Source: Leuctra nigra
Taxonomy: Eukaryota > Arthropoda > Insecta > Plecoptera > Leuctridae
Reading direction: 5' to 3'
NCBI GenBank assembly: GCA_934045905.1
Contig: OW203764.1
Span: forward strand, 27,454,954 to 27,518,953
DNA: 64,000 nucleotides
In this document: positions 20,751 through 32,699 of the stretch, one piece after another
Layout of the letters: each line of letters opens with the position of its first letter
Numbering within the stretch: position 1 is the stretch's first letter
Notes under the pieces: generated by a model
What the model saw: the letters and a program-made list of their open reading frames with translations, nothing else
The model's database searches: none
What the model was told of the DNA's origin: nothing
Translations under genes and position numbers: made by a program

Positions 20751-20945
20751 TTACCGTTAGTTTAATCTTCAGTTTAGTTAAGCCCACTTCAGGAAATGTG
20801 GTGTATCACCATTACACTGCGGCATAGCTTAAAAAACTGCAGTCATGTGTGAGGAAATAATTTCCGGAATTAAATTGCAGTAGTTATATTACAGCGAGTT
20901 TTTTGAAGTGGAGGTTAAGCTAATTGTAGCTTAAACTAATGGTAA
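20751..20945. mobile_element. TA-flanked palindromic MITE
   Basis: TTACCGTTAGTTTAATCTTC at the left and TTACCATTAGTTTAAGCTAC as inverted right end, with TA on both sides. Arms of about 45 bp with mismatches. Confidence 0.65.
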
Positions 20946-20947
20946 TA

Positions 20948-22873
20948 CCACCCCTTAAATGTTTAAATATCTATATTTTTTAATACATTAATAAATATGA
21001 TTAAATTCGAATAAACACTAATAAATAAATACGTTCTTATACACTATGAATGGTATTACCTCAGTAAAACCGGGTTTTCGGAGGGTTTCTACTCGGGAAG
21101 TATAGGTAATAAGCATTAATTTGAAAAATTAGAAGAAGCCAACAACTTTGCGCTAATTTTTAGTTGAAGGATAGTTCAGTTTACACAAAATAGTTTATTT
21201 ACACTCAACAAAAGATAAATCGGTATTTAAAAGAAATGGTTCGGCTGAAAAAAAAAATTGTTGGCAATTGCAGACGACTCAATGACGAGATGCTAACGCA
21301 TCGTCTACCTCTAGTAGGTGAGCTCTGATTTCATTGATAAATAACATTGATTGATTGTCATGGAACCTGACCAGCAGCCAATCATTTCGTTTTTCGTTCA
21401 AATGCTGTTTTATGATTTGTCGGTTGTACAAGCATATTACATAACATTTTATGCACAGTCACCCATTTGTATAAACCAAACCTTCATCTTGTAATATTGT
21501 AAGATACACAATTTTCTTGAAGTTACTTCGTTCTCGTAGCTGCTTGTCGCCGACGTGGAAGAATGATTATGAAATCTGCTCCCGCGGGAGGGGGGTGGGG
21601 GGGGGGGGGGGACTGCTCATATGAGATGCATGGAAGACCCTCTCAGCCCCTTTGGGATGTCAGATGTGTAATCATTCTTCCAAGTCGTCGACAGACAAAC
21701 GTAGTGGAATGGTTAAGATTTATTCCACACTCTCAGCAGATCATTTGAATCAATCAATCAATATGACATCTGTTATCGGCAGGCGAAGTGACTTAAAAAT
21801 GTACTTTAATTTTACCTCAATCTCATTTGTAGTTTGATATTCCATATCGTTTCGAAAGTTCCACACTTGAAAGTGGGAGCAGCACGCACTGACGAACTTT
21901 CGCGTAATGTTAGTTGAGAGACTCGTCGATAGATGGCGTGAGTGTTGAGTTGATCAAATAGACAGCGAGCAGCAAAAATACATTTCAGACGAGGGACAAG
22001 GAGCATTTTTATTTTTACTTAGAGCAAATCTTGAACACAGCTATATTAAGATTTAATGTATACAAATGTAGGTTGAGATAATCAAGTAAAACCTTGTGTA
22101 GACGATATAAAGTTCTTGTTTTACGGTCTTTTTATGTATATGTTGATTTTGAAGGCCCTGCCCTGGTCAAACCGATAAGCCTATAATCTAACTTTTTAAC
22201 AAACACTACCTTATGTCATAATAGCTAATTGTTATTCTACATCAATCAAACCTATATAAATTAAAATATAATTTTATCTCACCAATCTTGTTCACAGTTG
22301 GTAAAAGTACTCATAAGAAATAAAACATTTTGCTTTTTTTAGGGGTTTCCATTGTTTGTTTTACTTTTGAGCAACATAGCATGAGCGCCAATTTTACACT
22401 AATATTTTGACTCATATTTTCACCTACAATACGTAAAAAATCCTGAATATGGGTCGCGTTGCTTTGTTCTTGGCAGTACTATCTCATATTTTGAGCACAA
22501 TCAAAGAGTTTAATGAACATTCGTTTCTTGATTTTACATGGAATGACACCTCTATTGATTTTGACTAAATCCTCTGTAGGCTGAAAAGAGAAAACTAACT
22601 GTTTGGTCGATATAGCTAAAATTTCGCATGGTAATTGTGTCCTTAATAAATACCATTGTGGTCATTGTATATTTTACTCGTTTTCGGGAAATCAGTCACG
22701 AATTTAAATGAGTTATTGACATTGAAAAGGTTGTCAAAATTAATCTGTCGATGAGAGTAAATGCACTGCACATTGATCGCATGCAAATTATTGCTACCAT
22801 GCACGAAAATTACTCGATCAACATTTTCGTTGCAAAATTATAGTCGTATCCCATGGTCATACCCTAGATAAGT
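20948..22873. other. Intergenic DNA with a G-run and a decayed repeat
   Basis: 21546-21691 is an imperfect fold-back (GTGGAAGAATGATTA ... TAATCATTCTTCCAA) enclosing a 20+ bp G-run at 21589-21611. From about 22140 the text CCCTGGTCAAACCGATAAGC recalls a heavily decayed Helitron-like body. No gene seen. Confidence 0.45.
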
Positions 22874-22877
22874 TTAA

Positions 22878-23399
22878 GGTGATACTAGCGCTCGGCCGTT
22901 TTAGAAAATTGAGAGAGAAAAAATGTGTCATAAGTGAGTGTAACTTTTACAGTATGTTCACATGATCAGTCTGATTGTATATTAGTGGCCCTTTTTAATT
23001 TTTGCTTATTGCATCGTTAATTAGGCGCCGGTTATTCAACAAAACCGCGTAAAACGATGAAATTTGCGATACGATTGGAGACCAAACCCGTAAACCAATT
23101 GATCTCAAATTTTAATCATGATTAGATGAAAGACAAACTTAGGGTTATCCCTTGGCACATTTTTGAAATTTTGTTTTATACGGCGCCCAGGGAGACGAGA
23201 AAATTTTTCACCCAAAATACACTAATTATTACTAATTAACGAAACAAAAAATTAAAAATGTACCAAGGGATAACCCTAAGTTTGTCTTTTATCTAATCAC
23301 GATTAAAATTTCAAATAATTTGGTCTACCCATTTCGTCTCCAATCGTATCGCAAAAAGTGTCTACAAAAAGCAGCAAAATCGCTCGCGCTGGCAGCACC
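22878..23399. mobile_element. TTAA-flanked element related to 3370-5088
   Basis: It shares CGCTCGGCCGTTTTAGAAAA and the TTAGGGTTATCCCTTGG blocks in both orientations with the 3.4-kb element. It ends CGCTGGCAGCACC. TTAA lies at 22874-22877 and 23400-23403. Confidence 0.7.
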
Positions 23400-23403
23400 T
23401 TAA

Positions 23404-24029
23404 GGTGGCTGTATATCACGTGACTTTTTAACCAAAAAGCTACACATTTTCTATTGGAAGGGTTCAGTTTAGCAAAGACTTCTCCCTCATCAGATAAGTT
23501 AGGACACATCTGTTGGAGCTAATCTACGCAGAAAAGAACGGCGAAAATAACATATTAGATGATTTTACTTCCTTGCACCTAAATATTCTCAAATCAAGAC
23601 CTGAAGTTGAAGGAAATCCTACGAGTTGCCAAGAACAGCAAACTTTACTCTAATAAAAAGGCATATATGCATCACAAACCTGACGCAAGGTCAGAATGTA
23701 TAGCATGCGCTCTTTCTTCCTCTTTCCAACGAAATGTTGAGATATTAATTATATCCACTATTATGAATGTAATGTTTAAACGAACAGCACTTGGTTTTAA
23801 CAGCTTTCACTCGCGTACGTATACACGATATTTGTGTTGTTTTTATTATAAAACCACTGCAAAATTAAATAATATTGACTGCAAATATTGATAAGCTCCA
23901 GTATGCAGTGAATTTCCTTCATAAACCACCTTGGATTACTCAACATGAACGATGTAAGGTATGTACTCATAGGTAACTATTTCTTTTGATCGGATGTAGA
24001 GAAATAAAGTCACGTGATATACAGCCACC
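23404..24029. mobile_element. TTAA-flanked MITE with long perfect terminal repeats
   Basis: The inverted ends begin GGTGGCTGTATATCACGTGA and stay identical for about 24 bp. The TTAA at 23400-23403 is shared with the right end of the preceding element; the other copy is at 24030-24033. Confidence 0.8.
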
Positions 24030-24033
24030 TTAA

Positions 24034-25150
24034 GCGAGAGAGTTTTACCCGCTCCTCATAAATAAATGTCATAAACCTCATAAATATAACAAAAATAATA
24101 GAATCAATAGTCTCAATTATTTTATGACGTAGGTAGTGTGAAACTGGATCTGGTGAGGAGAGGGTCAATAAATGTGAAGTATATGAAACATTTCATCATA
24201 TAGAATGTAATCTAAGACTACACGAGATCCTAACATTGTATGAATTTGTCATCTACTATGTGGATGTGACATTTGGTACAGCAATCTGCTCTCTTCAATA
24301 GCGAGGTTTCGTTTCTGTAGCACCGAAACATTGGGCTGTAAAAACACTCCTCGTCAATATTATTCATCACAGATTCATTCATTCAACATAACTGAACATG
24401 TAGTTGGACATGCAATTAATTTTAACAATTGCAATCATCCAGTGTTGATTTATTCCATCATTCAAACATCGTGATTAAAAGGACTTGATGCGTGCTTGTT
24501 TTATTGATATTACGGGCTTTTGGCTTTTTGCACTCTGTTATTGATGTTTCCATTAAGAATTCTATTAATAAGTTACTATTTCACGAAGGGCAAGGCTGTG
24601 ATTCAAGTAGGTAATGAGTATGTAGGTAATTTTCAGCGGCCCTTCATTGAAGGAGCTGCTTTATTAAATGCGAAAACTTGATAATGTGTGGGATAACCTC
24701 ACGTTCAGATGATAACTTTTCAGTGCTTGTTCTCTGCCTATAAACTTCTTGTTGGTTAGCTAAGCCGCACGAAATAGTTATCAATGTGGACACAAATAAA
24801 AACATCGCGGCAGAGTGCTCGTGTAGAGCAGGGGGGGGGGGGGGGGGCAGTGCAAGCACACAAGGGGCGAGATGTCTCTTGTACTCCTACGACACTCCTC
24901 GGCTTTACCGCCCAGGGCACACCGATCTACAATTCGAGCTGAAATTTTGCACTTACACTGATGCCACAAAAGCAGTCACGTGTATAATTATTTGAGCAAA
25001 ATTCTCTGATTGGTTGGAAAGTGAAAAGTGAAAATGAGCCTTTTCAAGTTCAATCTCTGAATGGTCATTGGTATTACCATCTTATAAAATTTTAAAAACT
25101 AAATCGATAGTTAATCGAGATTGTATTTATGCATTTATTTATGGGTAAAA
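24034..25150. other. Intergenic DNA with an 18-20 bp G-run
   Basis: The G-run is at 24829-24848. 24900-25100 keeps faint Helitron-like body similarity (CGAGCTGAAATTTTGCAC, then TGATTGGTTGGAAAG). No gene seen. Confidence 0.45.
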
Positions 25151-25558
25151 TAAACCCAACGGCTGGTGTAATGGATACCTCGGTTCTCGTCAGATCACCG
25201 AGGTTAAGCAACATTGAGGTTAAGCAACATTGAGCGCGGTCAGCGGTTGGATGGGTGACCATTCAACTCTCGTCTGCCAGTTGCTGCCGTTGGGCCAGAG
25301 GGACTGGGGTGTTTGGGGGTTAGTGTAACGACACCCCTCCACCTGTTATCAGTCTCTCGACGGGCGTTACACCGTCCTTGGGATGGGACGTTAAACAACA
25401 GCAGAGCGCAGGGAGCTAACTACTCACTCGCTTAACATCCCTAAGTTACGAATCCTCAACAAACTTCACCTCCGATATAATGGCGCATCGTCAAGGGAGT
25501 AGAGTTGATGAGGCGGCAGTAGGACTACCAGTCCTGTAACGCCATAACAAAAAAAAAT
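25151..25558 (+). mobile_element. 5S rRNA-derived SINE
   Basis: 25151-25296 resembles 5S rRNA from end to end. It opens CCCAACGGCTGGTG, then TCGGTTCTCGTCAGATCACC, GTTAAGCAACATTGAG, the box-C region GGATGGGTGACC, and the 5S-like end GTTGCTGCCGTTGGGCC. The 16-bp GTTAAGCAACATTGAG is duplicated in tandem (25204-25235). About 250 bp of unrelated body follow, ending in an A-run at 25549-25558. This is the layout of 5S-headed SINEs (SINE3 class). The duplication inside the internal promoter may have inactivated it. Confidence 0.8.
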
Positions 25559-25904
25559 TATGCTCCGCACCTTAATCGCTTACAAATCATTAGGAATCTT
25601 CAATTATGTTTTCCGAGGTCTATAGAGAAGCGACGCTCACAAAGCATATGCATTTGCATATCAAACAAAGGCTCTCTTATCTAGGCGCTGCACAGAGCAT
25701 TTACCTAATCTTGATAAGGTTGAAACTTAGAGTATGTACTTAATTTGCATACGTCTTAGGGACAGTTTTTCAATGCTCTGCTTTATTTTAAACATGATGA
25801 TTAGGACTATTATATTGACATGGCAACAACCAATGACATTCCTTGAATGACCAATAACTAAACTAGAATTGACTCTTTTCAACTAGAAGATAATTGAAAC
25901 CTGA

Positions 25905-26215
25905 GACCTGAGACCATGGGAAGTAACGAAGAGGGATAAAGAGAGGTTGATGGCGGTTGATATGGATGCACTAAGAAGAAGTTGTAGGGCATATTAGGAA
26001 TGAACAGATACGGAGGTGGATGAAGAAGGAAGAAACAGTGATAGAGGAGATAGAGCGAAGGAGATTGTGCTGGTATGGGCACTTAAAGAATGGATCCTCA
26101 TAAATCATAGGTGGCCCCTGAAGCTATAGCATTGGACCCCTCCAGAGAGGAGGAAGAGAGGCCGACCGCCGAGAGAATGGCAAGAAGATATCTATGTCTA
26201 TAAAGGATCAAATGG
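25905..26215 (+). pseudogene. Frameshifted 3' end of a second non-LTR reverse transcriptase
   Basis: Plus-strand frames give RNEQIRRWMKKEETVIEEIE, then RRRLCWYGHL. After a frameshift they give TPPERRKRGRPPREWQEDI. The order (R..RRR..WYGH..R then GRP...W.ED) is the well-known C-terminal tail of endonuclease/reverse-transcriptase polyproteins of non-LTR elements. Stops and at least one frameshift show it is dead. Confidence 0.7.
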
Positions 26216-26802
26216 GGAGATCAAACATCTTTGTTCGTAATGTTTCTATAAGTAATATTTATAATCATCGTATTGCAAACATAACATTCATCACAATATA
26301 TTATTTAAATGTGGGCATATCAAGTTGCAACATTACTTTTTGAAAAAAGTAAAATGCAGGTCCATCGTTGAAACACTCGGAGTATCAAATGAGATGGCTC
26401 TCAACGATAAATGAAGGAATGATGCATAAGTCTATATCCATTTGTTCTTCGGGCATCTTAGTAGGGATGAACGAATGCATATGGAGGGTCCAGTGTTAGA
26501 AGGCCCCAAGTCCATTTTTACAGTTTTGAGATATACAGTGTTGTGACTTATTTAGATAAAATGATCTAGATAATTACCTATCTAGATAGTATTTTTTATA
26601 TATTATCTCATCTAGATAATTAAATAATTGGTTATCTTTATCTTTATCTAGATAAAATATATTGTTATCTATTGGCAATTATCTAGATAAAAATATAAAA
26701 TTTAAAATGCATTTGCGTGTATCAACATGCACGAACTTCAAATGAAAGATGATATAAAACAGGAAAATCATCTCAGTTTAGTTGCATTAGTTGGCTTGTT
26801 AA

Positions 26803-26803
26803 A

Positions 26804-26836
<33 letters not shown>

Positions 26837-27560
26837 TTATTTATTGGCAACGGGACCCGAGGGTCCCACAAGTGCAATATAATAAACACACACAAAACAA
26901 CAACAAATTCACACAATAAAATCAGACTATTGGACAAGTAAAAATAAATAAAATACAAAATTCATCACCAAGTATCACAATTAAATATATCACATGCCAC
27001 AGACTAGACCTACAACAAAATTTTTAAAAATAGATAACGAACAATTATGTATATCAATGTCATCTTGAGGTAGAGTGTTTAAAGTTGAAATCATTCTATT
27101 GATACACGCAAATTTAAAAACATTTATACGACTACGACATGTGATAAAAACATCCCTGTTACGTGATTTACTTGGGATCCTAAAATTAATAAGCTCTAAA
27201 AGTCTGTCGTCATAGTAATTATTAAATATCTTATACAAGAATAGCAGGTCAGTAACAGTTCGCCTCTGAACAAGGGTCGTCAGATTAAAATTCCTACACC
27301 AAACAAGATAGTCTACACGGTGGTAAGGCTCATGAGATTTTAAACACAGTAGCTTGATGAATCTTTGTTGCACACTTTCGACACAGTTCGTATGATGCAC
27401 GTGCGAGCCATTAGGGTTCCAGATAGCTGTCGCGTACTCAACTTGTGGTCTCACTAGGGCTACATACATACTGCGTAGGGTGGATTTCTTCAAGTCTTGA
27501 AGGCAGTTGCGCTTGATGAACCCGAGCTGCTTGAATGCCCTCGGAAAAACCCTCGTTAAA
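26803..27560 (-). mobile_element. 5'-truncated non-LTR retrotransposon with (TAA)n tail
   Basis: It contains the reverse-transcriptase remnant, a 3' UTR of about 150 bp with GGGACCCTCGGGTCCC (palindrome), and a terminal (TAA)n microsatellite. ATCTAGATA-rich palindromic DNA flanks it on both sides (26540-26700 and 27620-27770), so it probably landed in such a repeat. Confidence 0.75.
26990..27541 (-). pseudogene. C-terminal part of a non-LTR retrotransposon reverse transcriptase
   Basis: The open frame starts mid-protein with AFKQLGFIKRNC. It continues LRSMYVALVRPQVEYATAIWNP, the conserved region after the catalytic palm (Y..LVRP..EY....W.P) of Jockey/CR1-type reverse transcriptases. It ends at a TGA at 26990-26992. 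The 5' end is lost (dead-on-arrival copy). A short 3' UTR runs to a (TAA)n tail at 26803-26834. No DD catalytic motif remains. The clade (Jockey, CR1 or RTE-like) is inferred. Confidence 0.8.
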
Positions 27561-28132
27561 ATGCCCTCGTTAAAAACTCGAGTTCCGAATATAGGACTCG
27601 AAAATAATTAGGGAACCCTACCTAGTATTTGGTAAAAAATTATCTATTATCTAAATACATAATACATTATTTTATTTTTATTTGATTATCTACAATAACA
27701 TTTGTTTTATTACAATTATCTATAGATAATTACTTTTTATCATCATCTATTATCTAGATGATGCTTGGAAATTCATCTACTCATTGACTCATTGAGTCTC
27801 AATCTCATCTTCATTTTCTCTTGTCATTGTCTCAAGACAATTTTATCAAGACAGAATGTTATGACGACTTATGACATAATCATCAACACGTAAATATTAA
27901 ATGTTCAATTTAATGTAGGAACCTATTGTTGTGTATGCATTCTTTGTAAGCCTGACTGTAATTTGCTAAATAAAGAAATTACAAATTTAAGAAATGGTTT
28001 ACAATAAGTTAGCTTTATTTGAACTACATTTGAAATGTGAAGGAACGCTCAGCCACAATTTGTAAATAATTGACCCAGCGATTTTTCCCAATTTCAAATG
28101 ACCAAATTTGTACAAATCCAAACATCAGTGTT

Positions 28133-28200
28133 CTAGGAAAATGCTCTGTAACGCGTTGATAAGATCATCGGTTTATGCAACACCTCGGACAGAAATTCAC
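28133..28200 (-). mobile_element. 3'-end fragment of the Helitron-like family
   Basis: CTAGGAAAATGCTCTGTAAC and GCGTTGATAAG on the plus strand are the complement of the family 3' end. No body follows to the right. Confidence 0.55.
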
Positions 28201-28363
28201 TAACATTTATGTAAGCCAACTGAAAGTATATTAATACTATCTTATCAATCAATAAAAATCTCTTGCCTCTAATCATATTTTCATCGCAATTTACTTACAA
28301 AAGAAAATTCATTAATATGATTTTATGAACAATATAAATATTGTACCTACGTATCACTTTTAA

Positions 28364-28900
28364 GGTAGAGCAATCGATCGATATATACAAAAAAAAAATC
28401 TTGAAATTACAAGTTCAAAAATTGTTTTCTTACATTTCATCTATATTTAAGTATACCAGACTCAATAAATGTCCTGTAGTTTGCAACTCCAGTCCAACAA
28501 TGAGTTTTCAATTTTATGTCACCAGAGGATGAACAAAACTTTAACATGGGAGGTATAGGAAAATAATTTCGAATTTGGTTTATAACTTTTAAAATAGCTC
28601 ACGTTGGTATTGTGTTTTCAATTTTTTCCTGATAGTATGTTCATAATATGTCTACCATAATAAAAAAAATCGTTCAAATCTATCGACACAAAAAATAGAT
28701 CTTCATTATAGCCAAAAAAAAATTACACGAATTTCTTTTTCGGCCATAAGATAACATGGGGGAGACAAATCAATTTATCTCAGAAACTGGACACGGGAAT
28801 TGTTTAATTCTTTCATGGACTGAGTTTTGCATGATTATCAATAAATAAGTCACCAAAATTTCAAGTAAATCGGAAATATTGAGGTTATGGTGGTTCTACC
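28364..28900. mobile_element. TTAA-flanked MITE, copy 2
   Basis: Inverted relative to 16980-17518 with closely similar sequence. TTAA at 28360-28363 and 28901-28904. Ends GGTAGAGCAATCGATCG and GGTGGTTCTACC. Confidence 0.8.
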
Positions 28901-29195
28901 TTAAAGGATGTGCAATGTCAGTTTGTTTACTTTGGAAAAAAAATACACATGTTATGGTTCTACTTTAAATTAAACTTTACAAATCAGCTGGTAATTTGGC
29001 ACCACACAGCTAATTCGCTACATACCTACCAGAGCACCAGAGCACCTACACTCTGGACCTATACTACTACGACTGACAGGTTACTGCGCCTACTAGTTTG
29101 TTACTACAAAGTACGATTACCGTCCGAATTAAGGCGATGAACTCATGCATCCTGAGTGAGACATATTATTTCCTAATCAATATGTCACACATCAA

Positions 29196-29405
29196 ATATG
29201 TTTTCAAACGCTATAAGTGCACGTGTTGTAAAAATCTCAAGTAATTCCGTTCAACCGTTTAGGCTGAATCATCTGAATATGAAAGTGGTTTAATTTCACG
29301 ATTTTCACGAACCTCTAGCTCGTAAACGGCATAACCAATTGTTTCCAAATTTGGTACTTAACTCATAATTAAAATATTTCCCAACAATGGGAGAGTTTCC
29401 ATTTT
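29196..29405 (+). mobile_element. Fragment of the 1.33-kb fold-back-headed element
   Basis: CCGTTTAGGCTGAATC, CCTCTAGCTCG, AAACGGCATAACCAATTGTT and CAACAATGGGAGA follow the order of 7180-7430. It is cut off by the Helitron-like copy that starts at 29406. Confidence 0.6.
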
Positions 29406-30945
29406 TTGAGCGAGCGTAGCGAGCGTCACTACGGTACTCTTATGGCACTTTCTCTGTGTGTTTTTTTTTTTTTTTTTTTTTTTTTTGTGGTCACAGCCCA
29501 GGTCAAACCGCTATAGCAATCGATCTGAAATTTTGTACACATACTAACGTAATCTATGCGGTCCCTGGGATCGTTTTTGAACGGGCTCCCGTGATTGGTT
29601 CAATTTTTAAAAAAATTATCTTTCGATTGGTTGCTTCGATCAATTTGAAATTTAGCAAAAACATTGCAACCAACATTGTACCCAATCATAAAAAGTTTCA
29701 GCCAGATCCTCCTATTGGTTCAAATTTAAACCCATTTTTCACGTGATTTTTGACATTTAAACTAGAACAGATTGACCGATCAACTTAAAACTTCGCGTGG
29801 TCATTGGTACCAACATTTTAGGTATTTTTGCCAATTTTCAGTCTAATCTGTCGTTATTTTCAAAAGTTTTTTCATTTTAGGGACATTTTGCGTGTTGGCT
29901 GTCAAATTCACGGCGACTTCGAATCTACAAGGCAAGGTAGTTAGAGCAGAAAGTTTTAAACGATATGAAACTAATAATGACCGTTCAACAGTAGTGTACT
30001 GTACGTTCAACGTTCAACGTTAAACAGTACACACACGTGTACACACACTACATATCATATCATATGGGTGGTCCCAGGTATATTTTTTGAACGAAATCCT
30101 GTGATTTTTGAAAATTAACAAGGAACCGTTCAATCATAAAGGTTTAATCGATCAACTTAAAACTTAGCAAGGATTGGCAACTTAAAACTTAGCAAGGATT
30201 GGCACCAATATTTTTCATTTGTATACTTAATTTAAAACGGCCTATAGCCACACCACCATTTGACCTATCAAATGGTCTTCGATTAATCTGATCAATCAAA
30301 CTCATATTTTGCATGGTCGTTCAGACCAACATTGTCTCTTATTTTACAAATTTTCAGCCCTACCAGTCAAGAACATAGATGCACTTATTGACAGTTTTAA
30401 TAACTGTCAGAAATGACATTTCAAAACAGAAATTCCACTGCATTCTGGGTTGCTCTATGTAGCAAAGCAAAGTTTATAGATGGCTATTCTCAATATCAAT
30501 GTAAGACAGATTCTTTTCTTAGTTGATCATATTGCAATACATAATGTAGTTAAAATGTAATGTAGGTATTTCATATACATAGGTATAGGTATACCTTATC
30601 TAAAATAATTTATTTTACGATATGGATTGTGTTTCACAGTTATGAAAACGACGTTTTGACTAGATAACATCATATTTTACACATTTCCAGCACAATCGGT
30701 CAAGAATTTACAGACTTATTGCTGTTTTAAGTGTTTGAATATCTGTCCAAAGAGATTGATGGAAAAATATCAGTACAATAATCTGTTATTTAATTGATCC
30801 AGAGTGTTTATGAAAAGTTGCAAGGAAAATTGGTAATAAATAATGTATAGTAAGTTATCTTTGATTGAATGGATCGTGCTATGATTGGCGATGTCGTGCG
30901 TGTCGGTGCTCGCTCATCAACGCGTTACACCGAGCGTTTTCCTAG
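29406..30945 (+). mobile_element. Long chimeric Helitron-like copy (1540 bp)
   Basis: TTGAGCGAGCGTAGCGAGCG start and ACACCGAGCGTTTTCCTAG|T end. The first half has the body of 9950 and 14927. From about 30240 it switches to the short-type body (CTCATATTTTGCATGGTCGT, AGACCAACATTGTCTC) and then to a third module shared with 35540-35872. Contains a 25-bp tandem duplication at 30152-30205. Confidence 0.75.
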
Positions 30946-31112
30946 TAATATTCTCAGTGATTTAAGCGTTGCCCTTTTCGGCATATTAAGCGGTGTGGTG
31001 TATGAGTGTGACTGCCAGTACGTCTTGGCAGGTGGAGCCTCGGCTTCGTTGAGAATATAGAAAATAATAATAATGATACTAACGAAAGAATTAGTTTTCA
31101 TGGTATTTGAAG

Positions 31113-31842
31113 TAGGGATGGAGAAAATATCGATATATCGATACATATCGATATTAAAAAAATATCGAAATATCGATACCTGAATATATTGAATATCGAT
31201 ATATTGAAATATCGAAATATCGATATATCGATATATTGAAATATTGAAATATCAATATATTGAAATATCGAAATATTGAAATATCGAAATATCGATACAT
31301 TGAAATATCGAAATATCGATATATTGAAATATCGAAATATTGAAATATCGATATATTGAAATATCGATATATTGCAGCCTTACCGCATGATACAATTATG
31401 TTCTTTATTGAAGTTTATACCTACTATGGCAAAATAATTCATATTTGCAGCGCAGCGTTTACAAGATTTATGGACAATTTCGCAGATTATTCACATTTTC
31501 TTTCTTATCTGGCCGGTGACCCTATATTTTGGAACGGCTGTGTTATTTCTTTTTACATTTTCTTTTGAAATTCCTAGCAGTTTTAGGAGCAATTTAATAC
31601 ATTCATACGATATATCAATATTTCCATACCTATACATCTAAATATTATTTCCATATCAATATTTCGATATTTCGATATTTCAATATATCGATATTTCGAT
31701 ATTTCAATATTTCAATATATCGATATTTCGATATTTCAATATTTCAATATATCGATATATCGAAGTATCGATATATCGATATATATCGATATATAAATGA
31801 TATCGATAGTCGATATCAAAATCCGAGTTCGCTCCATCCCTA
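31113..31842. mobile_element. hAT-like element filled with ATCGATAT repeats
   Basis: The inverted ends TAGGGATGGAG / CTCCATCCCTA are flanked by a perfect 8-bp duplication ATTTGAAG (31105-31112, 31843-31850). Degenerate (TATCGATATT/GAAATATCGA) arrays fill 31125-31375 and 31610-31810. The middle is a piece of the 203-746 MITE interior. Confidence 0.82.
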
Positions 31843-31965
31843 ATTTGAAGCCTTGCTTGCCAAAATTCATTTTGATGAGAGGAAAGGTCTGATTTGTACA
31901 AATAGAACAGAATTTATTTTATTTCATTTTCAATTGTCGACGGATGAATCATTAATTAACTTAGA

Positions 31966-32140
31966 AGTTACTGGGATGATGATGATGATGATGAGTATGA
32001 TTATGAAGAATAGTAAGATGGACGGTGGAAAGAAGGGGGTCGTGACCTACTAGTAGGGCAACGTGAATGCCTCTCGATTGAGGGAAACCACAAAAAACCT
32101 CAGTCAGGATGATGGTCAAGAGAATCGGATGCGAATCGCC
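31966..32140 (-). mobile_element. Diverged copy of the tRNA-derived SINE
   Basis: GATGATGATGATGATG, GTCGTGACCTACTAGTAGGG and AACCTCAGTCAGGATG match the body of the 33.3-kb SINE. The tRNA head is poorly preserved. It sits between a hAT-like element and a Helitron-like copy. Confidence 0.55.
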
Positions 32141-32699
32141 GGTAGGTCTTTGAAATGCCTTATTGAGCGAGCGTAGCGAGCGTCACCACGGTACTCTTAT
32201 GGCACTTTCTCTGTGTGTGTTTTTTTTTTTTTTTTTTTTTTTTTTTTGGTCACAGCCCAGGTCTAACCGCTCAAGCAATCGATCTGAAATTTTGTACACA
32301 TACTAACGTACTCTATGTGGTCCCTGGGATCGTTTTTGAACGGGCTCTCGTGATTGGTTCAAATTTAAAAAAAATTATCTTTCGATTGGTTGCTTCGATC
32401 AATTTGAAATTTAGGAAAAACATTGCAACCAACATTGTACCCAATCATAAAAAGTTTCAGCCAAATCCTCCAATTGGTTCAAATTTAAAACCATTTTTCA
32501 TGTGATTTTTGACATTTAAACTAGAACCGTATGACCGATCAACTTAAAACTTCGCGTGGTCATTGGTACCAACATTTTAGATGTTTTTGCCAATTTTCAG
32601 TCTAATCTGTCGTTATTTTCAAAAGTTTTGTCATTTTTAGGTCATTTTATTCCATAATCTTGAAAAATGTATACTAAATTGTCATCCCTGCCTTCTTTA

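Noticed and set aside
26540..27770. hAT-like element (CAGTGTTG start, ATCTAGATA arrays) enclosing the retrotransposon
   Set aside because: Palindromic arrays are present on both sides, but no matching terminal repeat or 8-bp duplication could be read.
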